This document shows, piece after piece, positions 35,612-44,537 of a stretch of 52,189 nt of DNA (position 1 is the first letter of the stretch; each line of letters starts with the position of its first letter). The DNA lies in NCBI GenBank assembly GCA_017620815.1, contig JAGAUI010000030.1, forward strand, positions 1 to 52,189. The letters are read 5' to 3'. A model generated the notes under the pieces. That model saw only the letters and a list, made by a program, of their open reading frames with translations. It did not search any database and was not told the DNA's origin. This DNA comes from Flavobacteriales bacterium. Its GTDB lineage: Bacteria > Bacteroidota > Bacteroidia > Flavobacteriales > UBA1820. The translations under genes were made by a program, and so were the position numbers.

Positions 35612-35663
35612 GTAGAATAAAAAAAGCGACCGCCCTTTCGGGCGGTCGCTTTTTTTATTCTAC
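35612..35663. terminator. 24-bp perfect palindromic bidirectional terminator
   Basis: The arm 35612-35635 (GTAGAATAAAAAAAGCGACC plus GCCC) is fully complementary to 35640-35663 around a TTTC loop. A7 and T7 tracts are inside the stem and GTAGAAT/ATTCTAC form an extra outer stem. Confidence 0.9.
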
Positions 35664-35678
35664 ATAAATAGTAATCTA

Positions 35679-37496
35679 TTATTTTTCTCCTGCTCCAGAA
35701 GTACTTCCACTGCCAGCATACATAAGGTCAACCAATAGATGCAGTTTTTCAAGGATTATCTTACGGCGGACTTTGAGGGTAGGAGTGAGCTCTCCTGTGT
35801 CCATGGTAAATGCTTCGGGGAGGATAGTGAATTTCTTTATCTGTTCAAATCCTGCTAGTCCTGCTTGGAGTGTATTTATTCTCTCGTTATACATGGCGTG
35901 AACAGCAGGGTGGGATACTAGTTCCTCTCTATTGTCATAACCCCAACCATTCTCTTGAGCTATTTTTTCTAACTGTTCAAAATTTGGAACGATAAAAGCC
36001 GTTACATATGGTCGAGAATCACCTACTACTACGGCCTGTTCTATCATCACATCGCTGGTAAGACGGGCTTCTATCATTTGCGGAGCGATGTACTTACCTT
36101 GAGATGTTTTCATGAGGTCTTTTATACGTTCGGTGATGTAAAGGTTACCATCGGCATCTATCATGCCGGCATCTCCAGTGTGGAACCAGCCATCGCTGTC
36201 TATGACTTCGGCGGTAGCTTCGGGTTTTTTATAGTATCCACGCATGACAGTTTTGCTGCGTACCAATATCTCGTCATTTTCTCCTATGCGTACTTGGATA
36301 TCTGTAAGGGGTGTTCCTATAGAACTCAACTGATAGTTTACATAAGGACGAGCAGAAACAGTAGCAGTGGTCTCGGTAAGTCCATAACCCACCATTAGTT
36401 TAATACCCATGGCGTGGAAGAACTCAACTATAAATGAAGGTACGTGAGCTCCAGCGGTAGGCATTATTCTCAATCGTCCACCTATGGCTTTCTTTACCAC
36501 TTTGAATGCTAGTGCATCAGACAGACTGTATAGTAGTCTTAAATACCATGGAGGAGTAGCTCCCACGCGTGTGTATTCGTTATATGCACGTCCTACTCTC
36601 ATGGCTAGGTTAAAGGCTATGCGTTTAACACGTGGGCCAGAGAGAATAGTGGCGTTAATCTTTTGGTACATTTTTTCATATACGCGAGGTACAGAACAGA
36701 AACACGAAGGTGCTACTTCGGGGAGGGTTTCACCTATGACTTTGGTATCGGTAAGGACATAGATAGGGCATCTTTTATATAGACAGAACCAACTCCATCC
36801 TCTCTCAAATACGTGACACAGTGGTAAGAAGCTGAGCGAGGTGTCGTCATCTCTCATATCCAGACGTATGTCGTGGATTATCATTGCCTGCATGATGTTG
36901 TCATGTCCTAGCATCACACCTTTGGGCTCTCCCGTAGTGCCGCTGGTGTATATGATAGTCGCCAAATCATCTGTGCTGGCAGACTCTCTACGGCAGCGGT
37001 ATTCTTTAAGAGCTTCTTGTGATGTCCCGCTAGATATATATTCGTCAAAATAGACATCTTTATCTCCACATAGTTTTACACTATGGTCAAATACTACTAC
37101 GCGTTCTGGATTTAGCTCGCCGCTATCTATAAGCTGACGTGTAACATCATATTGAACCTGTGTCCCTACAAATATGATTTTGGATTCGGTTTCACGAGCT
37201 ATGTAAAGTAGTTGTGAAGGACTGGATGTGGCATATACAGGAACGGTAACGGCACGTATCCCCATAGTAGCCATATCTACTATGTGCCATTGTATCATAT
37301 TCTGGGAGAAAATAACTATGCGGTCTCCTGTGGCTATGTTTTCGCTTATGAGGGTCTGTGATAGACTTACTACATCATCCCAAAATTCTTTCCATGTAAC
37401 ATCACTCCAGCCAGTGGGAGTCTTTCCATGGAGAATGATGTCATTGGGATGGGCGAGGGCATTGGCCTCTATGTAGCTTACAATTTCTTTTTCCAA
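35679..37496 (-). CDS. Long-chain acyl-CoA ligase (AMP-binding, FadD-like)
   Basis: Activates fatty acids with ATP and CoA; about 605 residues. Motifs: IIYTSGTTGEPKGVMLGH (P-loop, about residue 178), VGYGLTETTATVS (A5 region), DGWFHTGDAGMIDADGNLYITERIKDLMKTSQGKYI (A7/A8 hinge) and the C-terminal LTPTLKVRRKII with the catalytic Lys region. The start is unusual. The frame extends to a TTG at 37541, but a -7 box (37527-37534) lies inside that stretch, and no ATG occurs near the N terminus. The TTG at 37496 (MEKEIVSYIEAN) is the best start. It is a single gene convergent with the thrA-type gene. Close homologues serve lipid import or phospholipid recycling. Confidence 0.9.
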   Translation of the reverse strand: MEKEIVSYIEANALAHPNDIILHGKTPTGWSDVTWKEFWDDVVSLSQTLISENIATGDRIVIFSQNMIQWHIVDMATMGIRAVTVPVYATSSPSQLLYIARETESKIIFVGTQVQYDVTRQLIDSGELNPERVVVFDHSVKLCGDKDVYFDEYISSGTSQEALKEYRCRRESASTDDLATIIYTSGTTGEPKGVMLGHDNIMQAMIIHDIRLDMRDDDTSLSFLPLCHVFERGWSWFCLYKRCPIYVLTDTKVIGETLPEVAPSCFCSVPRVYEKMYQKINATILSGPRVKRIAFNLAMRVGRAYNEYTRVGATPPWYLRLLYSLSDALAFKVVKKAIGGRLRIMPTAGAHVPSFIVEFFHAMGIKLMVGYGLTETTATVSARPYVNYQLSSIGTPLTDIQVRIGENDEILVRSKTVMRGYYKKPEATAEVIDSDGWFHTGDAGMIDADGNLYITERIKDLMKTSQGKYIAPQMIEARLTSDVMIEQAVVVGDSRPYVTAFIVPNFEQLEKIAQENGWGYDNREELVSHPAVHAMYNERINTLQAGLAGFEQIKKFTILPEAFTMDTGELTPTLKVRRKIILEKLHLLVDLMYAGSGSTSGAGEK

Positions 37497-37526
37497 ATCT
37501 TGTGTTATTAAGTAGTGTGTGTATGA

Positions 37527-37534
37527 CAAATGTA
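37527..37534 (-). promoter_or_regulatory. Candidate -7 box for the acyl-CoA ligase gene
   Basis: The minus strand reads TACATTTG, 30 bases upstream of the TTG start at 37496. No TTG -33 at the right distance. Confidence 0.5.
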
Positions 37535-37605
37535 CAAACAATATACTAGATGAGGGTTATCTATATCCAATTTTACCAGTTTTTTAACATTTGCTTAAAT
37601 CAAAA

Positions 37606-39852
37606 TCATTCCACACTGTTCCATATAGGTAGGCGTGTTATCTGGTGCAGGGTTTTTGTATCGCTATTATATATAGGAGAGTCGTTCCATATAGCATCAG
37701 CCCAAGGGGCGGTCATGAATTGGTTTATGCCTACTCCTTTGCTGTGCATTATGAGTAGAAAATTATGATTTTTGAGGGTTCTGTAATGATAATAAGCATC
37801 TATGTCTGCCTGTCTATACCATTTGGGAGAGAATACCACACCCGAAACATAGTCCTTGGTACATGAAAGACTCTGTGTGTAACCAAAGGCAGGATTAAGG
37901 TCATTGTTTTTTTCAAATCTCATGTACGCTCCACCTTCTATGTACTCGTATTTATATCCCATAGATTCCAGTATTCTGGATAGAGTGCTGCTAGATGGCA
38001 GGCTATGCCCGTCCAACCACAACATTATCTTATGTCCTGCAGCGTGGATGGCTCTTATGTGGGCGGCTTTGCCAGAGTCATATACATCATAGGGATTGCG
38101 TATGACAACGATGCTGCTGTCATCGGGTATAGAGTGTCTGTAGTCTTCAAGTAATCTCACTCTAGAGTCCTCTACTGTAGATGGTTTGGTGATAGGCAGT
38201 AACTGCAAGTGGCATAGTAGATTTATAGAAGTAGAAGATTTGGCTGTGAAATCTCCCGTTCCTACCACAATAGCCAGTCCCGATGAATCATACAGCTTTA
38301 TCCCCGAATGTGGTAATGAGTAAAAAGCATTATCATCTACAGCTGGAGCAGATACACATATCGCCATATCGTCCCCAGCTACCCATAGACCTTCGTCATT
38401 TTGTTCTGGGTTTTCGGTGAGACCTTTGCGGTAAAAATAGTTTGAAAAATCAAATTCTAGGGTTATGTCCTTAAAATCTATGTCCTCTAGGAAGTGAGCA
38501 TTGCTCTCTATGGACACTCTGCCGTATGGAGATACCCGTACCGATACTTCTACCTGCATGTCGTGGGTCGTTGCACGTCCGCTCCATTTTACAGATGATT
38601 CTCCTACATGCCGTACCGATACTTGGTCAACGCTCAACTTGCGAGTGCCGTTGGATGATGAGAATACCAGCATCACAGGAGAATCCAATGCTCTTTTCCC
38701 ATCACAATCTATAGTGGATATGAGTCCCGTAGAATGGTCTATCTTGAGTGAATGGCGACCTATATTTACATAAGGGAGATTGAAATCTACGGCATTCATG
38801 TATGCAGATAAATCCTGTGCAAAACTCTTGGGGGGAGCGGGACTGCTGCCTATGTGGGAGATGAATTGGCGTATGTATAAATCATCACTGCTGGGAGCGT
38901 CATCATTTACGTCTATGAGTAAGTGTATCTGTCTCTCGTCTCCGCTAGACGAATATAGGTGTGCGGTTACATAGCTCTCTCCTATGGGAGTTGAAGCACT
39001 AGAATTTACTACAGCCCAGAATGTGGCTATATCTCCCTTGTTTAAGGTCTTGACGGTATCTGTTACATGGGAAATAGATAAGCCCTTGGTGGGAGAGGAA
39101 TAAGATATGGAAATCTTTTCATTGTTGCGGTTGCTTACCACTCCTATCTGTATGGGGGTAAGAGAGCCTCGGTTTACCACGACTGTATCTAGTGTTACGG
39201 CCTTCTTTTTGGATTTTTTGGCGGGGGAGTCCAGAAGCCTTTCTGCCCATATCTCTGGCAGTAGTCTGTGTGATGGCAGAGGGCTATCCCAGGGGACAAA
39301 ATACGCCTCAAACGAACGTCCCAATGAGCTATAATACATCTGTGTGCGTATGGCAGTTGCAGTACGGTCATAGGGATTGCCATAGGGGCGATGGCGGAAC
39401 TCAACGTGTGATGAACGATATTTGGGTAGGAGAGCAAAATCTGGATAGTTGGTAAGGTTGAGTTTTTCTATCCATGTGGCGGTGGATGGAGGGGTATCCT
39501 GTTTATGTGGAGAAAAATATATCTCATACTCCCCGCTGCCCAGTGGTTCAAATGCCAGAGTAAGGCGTTCTGTATCCATCTCCCTTACATACACATTGGT
39601 TATTTCAAGGTCATATTTTACACTGAAGACGCGTATAGAAGCATTTGTAGTATCGGCTTGTAGATGGTATGGCAGTCTCCATAAAATTTCGGCTACGACA
39701 GCTGGAGCAGAATTTATCTCTATACGTGAAAGCAACGAAGCATCATCTACTCTCCATTTTTCATCTGGTGTTTGAGCATAGACATAGCCACCATACACAC
39801 AACTTAAAAGAAATGTGATAAAAGCAGCTATATGTATTCTCATTTTCCACAT
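37606..39852 (-). CDS. Large secreted protein, possibly a DUF6067/glycoside-hydrolase-like family
   Basis: A 748-residue exported protein with a signal peptide (IHIAAFITFLLSCVYGGYVYAQ). The N-terminal part is beta-rich, with WRLPYHLQADTTNASIRVF and repeated Ig-like strands up to about residue 330. The middle (about 370-560) is a beta-supersandwich-like region with LKIDHSTGLISTIDCDGKRAL. The C-terminal third looks like an incomplete or degenerate TIM-barrel: HKIMLWLDGHSLP, YEYIEGGAYMRFEKNNDLNP and GVVFSPKWYRQADIDAYYHY. The overall order resembles large carbohydrate-active proteins such as DUF6067, but I cannot confirm the family or point to a catalytic pair. An ATG three codons downstream (39843) is also plausible. 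It is a single gene, divergent from rplU. Confidence 0.7.
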   Translation of the reverse strand: MWKMRIHIAAFITFLLSCVYGGYVYAQTPDEKWRVDDASLLSRIEINSAPAVVAEILWRLPYHLQADTTNASIRVFSVKYDLEITNVYVREMDTERLTLAFEPLGSGEYEIYFSPHKQDTPPSTATWIEKLNLTNYPDFALLPKYRSSHVEFRHRPYGNPYDRTATAIRTQMYYSSLGRSFEAYFVPWDSPLPSHRLLPEIWAERLLDSPAKKSKKKAVTLDTVVVNRGSLTPIQIGVVSNRNNEKISISYSSPTKGLSISHVTDTVKTLNKGDIATFWAVVNSSASTPIGESYVTAHLYSSSGDERQIHLLIDVNDDAPSSDDLYIRQFISHIGSSPAPPKSFAQDLSAYMNAVDFNLPYVNIGRHSLKIDHSTGLISTIDCDGKRALDSPVMLVFSSSNGTRKLSVDQVSVRHVGESSVKWSGRATTHDMQVEVSVRVSPYGRVSIESNAHFLEDIDFKDITLEFDFSNYFYRKGLTENPEQNDEGLWVAGDDMAICVSAPAVDDNAFYSLPHSGIKLYDSSGLAIVVGTGDFTAKSSTSINLLCHLQLLPITKPSTVEDSRVRLLEDYRHSIPDDSSIVVIRNPYDVYDSGKAAHIRAIHAAGHKIMLWLDGHSLPSSSTLSRILESMGYKYEYIEGGAYMRFEKNNDLNPAFGYTQSLSCTKDYVSGVVFSPKWYRQADIDAYYHYRTLKNHNFLLIMHSKGVGINQFMTAPWADAIWNDSPIYNSDTKTLHQITRLPIWNSVE

Positions 39853-39957
39853 GGGTTTATAGTATCATTATAAAGGTGTAAAGATACGACTTTTGAGTGA
39901 TGGGGATTAAATGTATGGTTAAAATTTGCTCAAAAAATTTTTTAAATATGATGAGTC

Positions 39958-39988
39958 TTGCATATGTAGAAAATAAGTAGTACATTTG
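39958..39988 (+). promoter_or_regulatory. Promoter for rplU-rpmA
   Basis: TTG (39958-39960), 20-base spacer, TACATTTG (39981-39988): a complete consensus match. The leader to the rplU ATG is about 50 bases. Confidence 0.82.
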
Positions 39989-40041
39989 CAGCCTGAATAA
40001 AAATCAATTATTAATCAACCTTATAACCAATTAGTTACAAA

Positions 40042-40353
40042 ATGTTTGCAATTGTAGAAATAGCGGGGTTTCAGTACAAAGTACAAAAAGACCGTTACAT
40101 CTATGTAAACCGTCTTAAAGGCGAGGTTGAGGATAAAATCACTTTTGATAAAGTGCTTCTACTCTCTACCGACACAGATGTTAAAGTAGGCACCCCGACT
40201 GTATCAGGAGCCAAAGTTGAGGCTAAAATCCTTGAGCACCTGCGCGGTGAAAAAGTCATCGTATTTAAGAAAAAACGCAGAAAAGGCTATCAAGTTCAGA
40301 ACGGACACCGTCAGTGCTTGACAAAAATCCTTATAAGCGATATCATTGCGTAA
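40042..40353 (+). CDS. rplU: 50S ribosomal protein L21
   Basis: Structural protein of the large ribosomal subunit, binding 23S rRNA. It has 103 residues, the normal length. MFAIVEIAGFQYKVQKDRYIYVNRL is the characteristic N terminus, and the C-terminal half has the KVIVFKKKRRKGYQVQNGHRQ signature. Ile codons are mainly ATC (6 of 10), unlike the ATA-rich average genes here, as expected for high expression. First gene of the two-gene rplU-rpmA operon. Confidence 0.98.
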   Translation: MFAIVEIAGFQYKVQKDRYIYVNRLKGEVEDKITFDKVLLLSTDTDVKVGTPTVSGAKVEAKILEHLRGEKVIVFKKKRRKGYQVQNGHRQCLTKILISDIIA

Positions 40354-40392
40354 TTAAACCAAGTCTAACTTTTTAATACCATTATATAGAAC

Positions 40393-40656
40393 ATGGCACA
40401 TAAGAAAGGCGTCGGCAGTTCCAAGAACGGTCGTGATTCAGAAAGTAAACGTCTTGGTGTAAAGATTTATTCTGGTGAAGCAGCTGTAGCTGGTAACATC
40501 ATAGTACGTCAAAGAGGTACTGTACACCACCCTGGTAAAAATGTAGGTATAGGTCGTGACCATACTCTTTTTGCTACAACAGACGGCATAGTTTCTTTTA
40601 CTAAAAAACAAGGCGACAAATCTGTCGTTAACGTTATACCAGTAGCTGAAGCTTAA
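40393..40656 (+). CDS. rpmA: 50S ribosomal protein L27
   Basis: Large-subunit protein whose N-terminal tail reaches the peptidyl transferase centre. It has 87 residues. [24 protein letters not shown] is the diagnostic N terminus, followed by [28 protein letters not shown]. The N terminus is the short unprocessed type, with no cleavable extension. It follows rplU after 39 bases and ends with a hairpin terminator. Confidence 0.98.
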   Translation: MAHKKGVGSSKNGRDSESKRLGVKIYSGEAAVAGNIIVRQRGTVHHPGKNVGIGRDHTLFATTDGIVSFTKKQGDKSVVNVIPVAEA

Positions 40657-40692
40657 TCTCTTACTATGGCGGTAGTAGTCCGCTAGATATAG

Positions 40693-40726
40693 AAAGGTTT
40701 ACTCAAAATGAGTAAACCTTTTTTTA
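40693..40726 (+). terminator. Terminator of rplU-rpmA
   Basis: AGGTTTACTCA (40695-40705), loop AAA, TGAGTAAACCT (40709-40719), then T7. Confidence 0.88.
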
Positions 40727-40763
40727 TGTGTGAGTGAAGGTAGAGGTGAGGATGTTGATATAA

Positions 40764-40811
40764 GCCCAATAAAAATGCGGTCGCCTAGAGGCGACCGCAT
40801 TTTTATTGGGC
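40764..40811. terminator. 22-bp perfect palindrome, second terminator after rpmA and for the convergent NamZ gene
   Basis: The arm 40764-40785 (GCCCAATAAAAATGCGGTCG plus CC) is fully complementary to 40790-40811 around TAGA. A5 and T5 tracts are inside the stem; the outer GCCCAAT/ATTGGGC stem is additional. AAAAATGCGG is shared with the 22167 palindrome. Confidence 0.85.
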
Positions 40812-40826
40812 GTCATGCCATATGTA

Positions 40827-42002
40827 TTATTCTACATCTGGGTAGATAAGGTATTTGGCACGTATTTTCTTGAAGTTGTCAAGTCCTTCTTTCCATGTGG
40901 CACGTATTTCTTCGGCACTCATACCAGAAAGAATCTGTTTACGGATGGTAGGTCCACCACATAGCAGGTCAAAGAAAGGCTTTTTAAGATTGGCTCCTAG
41001 TATGAATTTTTCTTGTGGGTCATAGTTCTCATAAGCCCATACCACATATTTAAGGTCTATAAAGTTTGGAGCTTTTTTGCCGCGTAAATCTACACCATTA
41101 CATTCTACGCCTTTGTTTTTGCTGCTTTTTGGTGTGAATTTGAAGCCTGTTACAGGTAGGTTTGGACTACCGAACATTTCAAATGGAGCTACTGTTCCAC
41201 GACCTTCAGAAAGAGGAGTTCCTTCAAAATAGCATATGCTAGGATACCAAGCCACAGAAGCATCGGTAGCTAGGTTTGGGGAAGGAGGAACAGGTAGGCT
41301 GTAAGACTCGCTACGATTGTATCCTTTACATGGTATAACAGTAAGGTCACATTTAACTCCGTCTTTCATCCAGCCTTCGCCGTTTACCATCTGTGCATAT
41401 TCGCCAGCTGTCATACCATAAACGATAGGCACTGGGTGCATACCTACAAATGATTTATATTCCATATCTAGAATGTTGCCATCTATATAGTGACCATTAG
41501 GGTTTGGACGGTCTAGGACTATAACTTTTTTACCTAGTTCGGCAGCGGCTTCCATAACATAGGTCATGGTAGAGATATAAGTGTAGAAACGACAACCTAC
41601 GTCTTGGATATCATAGATGATGATGTCCACGTCTTTGAGCATTTCTTCGGTAGGTTTATAGTTTTTACCATAGAGAGATACTACAGGTACTCCTGTTACA
41701 GGGTCTGTGCCGTCTGTGATTTTGGCACCAGCGGCAGCCATGTCACGGAATCCGTGTTCTGGAGCAAAAACCTTTACTAGGTTTATCTTCTGTGCTACCA
41801 GATAATCCACTAGGTGGGTGTTTTTCTCATCTGTCATTACAGATGTCTGGTTCCCTACAAATGCTACACGTTTGCCTTTGAGGAGTTTCATGTATTTGGA
41901 AGTCTGGTCGGCTCCCACTTTTACGTCTTGGTTGTTTTCTGCCCATACTGTGATACCTATAAGCATCATAGTGGCTAGAAGTAATCTTTTAAAATTTTTC
42001 AT
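40827..42002 (-). CDS. DUF1343 / NamZ-like exo-beta-N-acetylmuramidase, copy 1
   Basis: A 391-residue exported protein with a signal peptide (LLLATMMLIGITVWA). The DUF1343 family includes NamZ (GH171), which releases N-acetylmuramic acid from the ends of peptidoglycan fragments. Family blocks: KRVAFVGNQTSVMTDEKNTH, VKVFAPEHGFR (conserved Glu-His-Gly-Phe-Arg), DVDIIIYDIQDVGCRFYTYI, VIVLDRPNPNGHYIDG, PVPIVYGMTAGEYA and FEGTPLSEGRGT. It is the second gene of a tandem pair, 20 bases after a paralogue of nearly the same length. Likely periplasmic peptidoglycan turnover. Confidence 0.9.
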   Translation of the reverse strand: MKNFKRLLLATMMLIGITVWAENNQDVKVGADQTSKYMKLLKGKRVAFVGNQTSVMTDEKNTHLVDYLVAQKINLVKVFAPEHGFRDMAAAGAKITDGTDPVTGVPVVSLYGKNYKPTEEMLKDVDIIIYDIQDVGCRFYTYISTMTYVMEAAAELGKKVIVLDRPNPNGHYIDGNILDMEYKSFVGMHPVPIVYGMTAGEYAQMVNGEGWMKDGVKCDLTVIPCKGYNRSESYSLPVPPSPNLATDASVAWYPSICYFEGTPLSEGRGTVAPFEMFGSPNLPVTGFKFTPKSSKNKGVECNGVDLRGKKAPNFIDLKYVVWAYENYDPQEKFILGANLKKPFFDLLCGGPTIRKQILSGMSAEEIRATWKEGLDNFKKIRAKYLIYPDVE

Positions 42003-42022
42003 TTTTATATGTGTTTATGTTA

Positions 42023-43219
42023 TTACTTATATATAAGGTATTTGGCACGTATTTTCTTAAAGTCTTCTATGCCTTTTTTCCAGTCTTTTTTTATTTCTTT
42101 GGCACTCATGCCTGCTTTTATCTGGTCTTCTACCTCATAGTTACCTATGCGTATAGCAAAACCGCGATGGTTGAAGAATTTTTCTTTGTCGGTATAGTTG
42201 TTATAAGCCCAGATGATGTATTCTAGGTTTACTTCTTTCTGTTCTTTTTCATTGCGGAGGTCCATACCATAGCATACTTTTCCGCGTTGTTTAGGGCGTT
42301 TGTCGCCAAAGTTGGGAGCAGGAGTGAATGTGAAGTCTGTCGCAGCAGAATCTATAAGCGGGCTACCAAATACCTCAAATGGCCAGTCTGTTCCACGACC
42401 TTCAGAAAGAGGAGTCCCTTCAAAAAGACAAGTGCTAGGGAAAAGGTTTACCGAGCGGTCGGTAGGTAGGTTTGGAGAAGGAGGAACAGGAAGGCTGTAA
42501 CGAGATTTATGTGTATAGCCCTCACAAGGTATTACGGTAAGGTTACACTTAACTCCATTTTTCATCCAACCTTCGCCGTTGAGCATAAGAGCATATTCGC
42601 CTATTGTCATACCATAAACGATAGGAATAGGTTGCATACCTATACCAGATACGCATGTGTCTTTAAGTATAGGGCCGTCTATGTAGTAACCATTAGGATT
42701 TGGGCGGTCTAGAACTATTACAGGGATATTGTTTTCTCCACCGGCTTCCATGATGCGTTGCATGGTATTTATGTAAGTGTAGAAACGAGCCCCCACGTCC
42801 TGTATGTCAAACAGCAGTACATCTACATCGCTTAGTATTTCTGGTGTAGGTTTGCTCATTTTGCCATATAGAGATACGATGTTGATGCCTGTTTTTTCAT
42901 CTACTTCGTTGTTTACGCGTTCACCAGCATCGGCAGTGCCACGGAATCCGTGTTCTGGTGCAAATGCTTTAACTATGTTGATATCCTTGCTAGTGAGGAT
43001 ATCCACTAGGTGTTTGTCTCCTACTATAGAAGTATGGTTGCCAGTAAATGCTACGCGTTTGCCTTCTAGTAGAGGAAGATATTTGTCATATTGGGCAGCT
43101 CCAGGTTGAATATGAGTGCCTTTTTTAAGGTCTTTGTCGCCAGAAGCAGCGATAGCAAGAGAACAAATTGCACATAAAAATGCTGTGCAAAAGAATTTAA
43201 TAGTAACTTTGTAGCTCAT
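42023..43219 (-). CDS. DUF1343 / NamZ-like exo-beta-N-acetylmuramidase, copy 2 (first in operon)
   Basis: A 398-residue exported protein with a signal peptide (FFCTAFLCAICSLAIAAS). It shows the same blocks as its neighbour: KRVAFTGNHTSIVGDKH, VKAFAPEHGFRG, DVDVLLFDIQDVGARFYTYI, VIVLDRPNPNGYYIDG, PIPIVYGMTIGEYALMLNGEGWM and LFEGTPLSEGRGTDWPFEVFG. Differences from copy 1 are spread over the sequence, with an extra insert near KRPKQRGKVC, so this is an older duplication. First gene of the pair. Its start overlaps the divergent promoter region of the permease gene. Confidence 0.9.
   Translation of the reverse strand: MSYKVTIKFFCTAFLCAICSLAIAASGDKDLKKGTHIQPGAAQYDKYLPLLEGKRVAFTGNHTSIVGDKHLVDILTSKDINIVKAFAPEHGFRGTADAGERVNNEVDEKTGINIVSLYGKMSKPTPEILSDVDVLLFDIQDVGARFYTYINTMQRIMEAGGENNIPVIVLDRPNPNGYYIDGPILKDTCVSGIGMQPIPIVYGMTIGEYALMLNGEGWMKNGVKCNLTVIPCEGYTHKSRYSLPVPPSPNLPTDRSVNLFPSTCLFEGTPLSEGRGTDWPFEVFGSPLIDSAATDFTFTPAPNFGDKRPKQRGKVCYGMDLRNEKEQKEVNLEYIIWAYNNYTDKEKFFNHRGFAIRIGNYEVEDQIKAGMSAKEIKKDWKKGIEDFKKIRAKYLIYK
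43204..43211 (+). promoter_or_regulatory. Candidate -7 box for the FtsX/LolE-like permease gene
   Basis: TAACTTTG matches TAnnTTTG, 25 bases before the ATG at 43237, and lies inside the first codons of the divergent NamZ-like gene. No clear -33. Confidence 0.45.
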
Positions 43220-43236
43220 TGTAAGATGATTATTGA

Positions 43237-44469
43237 ATGTTCAGTACTAGGTATTATATATCAAGGCGAATTTACAAAAAAGGAACATATCACGGAAATA
43301 TTTCTTCGCCTGCTTTTAAAATTGCTGTAAACTCTATCGCAATAGGGGTTGTTGTGATGGTTATAGCTATATGTACGGGTATAGGACTACAACGTAAGAT
43401 AAGAGAAAATATAGCTTCTTTTACTGGACATATACAGGTAACTCCTCACTCTGTATCTTCAATAGATGCAGTATATATGAATATGGGAGAGGATTTTGTG
43501 TCCCATATTGCCTCTATTGAAGATGTGAAGTGTGTATATCCATACTCTTTAAGTGTTTCTGTGATAAAAGAAAAGGAAGAGTTTGAGAGCGTGGTCTTCA
43601 AGGGGGTAGGAGAGGATTTTCCACTAGAGGCATTTGATGGTTTTATAGTGGAGGGTAAAATGCCTGTTTATGAAAATGATGAGGAAAATGATAGTATAGT
43701 CATATCTCGCACTACTGCCAATCGTCTAGAGATAGGTGTAGGGGATAGGATTAAGGCTCATTTTATGCGTGAAGGTCGTCAAACACCTATAATGAGATAT
43801 TTTACCATAGCAGCTATCTATAAGACCGATATTGGTGCCATAGATGAAACGTATGCCATAGCTTCGCGTAAGGCTGTGGGAAGGATAAATGGTTGGGAGG
43901 AAGACCAGATATCGGGGTATGAGATAGTACTAGATAATCCCAATGCTATATCTAGTGTAGCACCACAAGTCTATGTGGAGACTTCGTGGAAGTTTAATGT
44001 AACGACTATGGAAGATACTCACGCAACGTTGCTGGATTGGGTGAGAATGTTTGATGTGAATATATGGGTGATAATAGCCATAATGACCATAGTATGTGCT
44101 GTGAATATGATAACGGTAATGCTCATACTCATACTGGAAAAGACTTCGCTTATAGGTATATTCCGTACAATGGGAGCTAGTAGTGGTTACATAAGTGGGA
44201 TATTCATGTGGAATGCCCTTTATATCATCATAAGAGGTATGGCGATAGGTAATGCGGTGGCTCTTCTTCTGCTATGGCTACAACACCAATGGGGTATAAT
44301 AAGGCTGGATGCAAGTATATATAGTGTGGAGATAGTGCCTGTATATTTTCATTGGGGAGCGATAGTGGCTCTTAATGTAGGGGTGGTGCTTATAAATATG
44401 ATGGTGCTGTTACTTCCTGCGATGTTTATATCCCGTATAAATCCAGCACGTACAGTAAGATATGAATAA
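43237..44469 (+). CDS. ABC transporter permease, FtsX/LolC/LolE family
   Basis: A 410-residue inner-membrane permease with the MacB/LolE plan. N-terminal helix (NSIAIGVVVMVIAICTGIGL), a large periplasmic domain (about residues 50-255), then three C-terminal helices around NIWVIIAIMTIVCAVNMITVMLILILEK, ISGIFMWNALYIIIRG and IVALNVGVVLINMMVLLLPA. TSLIGIFRTMGAS is the FtsX-domain coupling motif. In Bacteroidetes such permeases function in lipoprotein release, but no ATPase gene lies next to it, so its partner is elsewhere. It ends MFISRINPARTVRYE, typical of the family. Confidence 0.88.
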   Translation: MFSTRYYISRRIYKKGTYHGNISSPAFKIAVNSIAIGVVVMVIAICTGIGLQRKIRENIASFTGHIQVTPHSVSSIDAVYMNMGEDFVSHIASIEDVKCVYPYSLSVSVIKEKEEFESVVFKGVGEDFPLEAFDGFIVEGKMPVYENDEENDSIVISRTTANRLEIGVGDRIKAHFMREGRQTPIMRYFTIAAIYKTDIGAIDETYAIASRKAVGRINGWEEDQISGYEIVLDNPNAISSVAPQVYVETSWKFNVTTMEDTHATLLDWVRMFDVNIWVIIAIMTIVCAVNMITVMLILILEKTSLIGIFRTMGASSGYISGIFMWNALYIIIRGMAIGNAVALLLLWLQHQWGIIRLDASIYSVEIVPVYFHWGAIVALNVGVVLINMMVLLLPAMFISRINPARTVRYE

Positions 44470-44484
44470 TAGCTTTTATAGATG

Positions 44485-44520
44485 AAAAACAGGGTTCTGA
44501 TATTCAGAACCCTGTTTTTT
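44485..44520. terminator. Bidirectional terminator between permease and phosphatase genes
   Basis: AAAAACAGGGTTCTGA (44485-44500), loop TAT, TCAGAACCCTGTTTTT (44504-44519): a 16-bp perfect stem with A- and T-tracts inside. Confidence 0.88.
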
Positions 44521-44537
44521 ATGTTGAGGTAGTGGTC

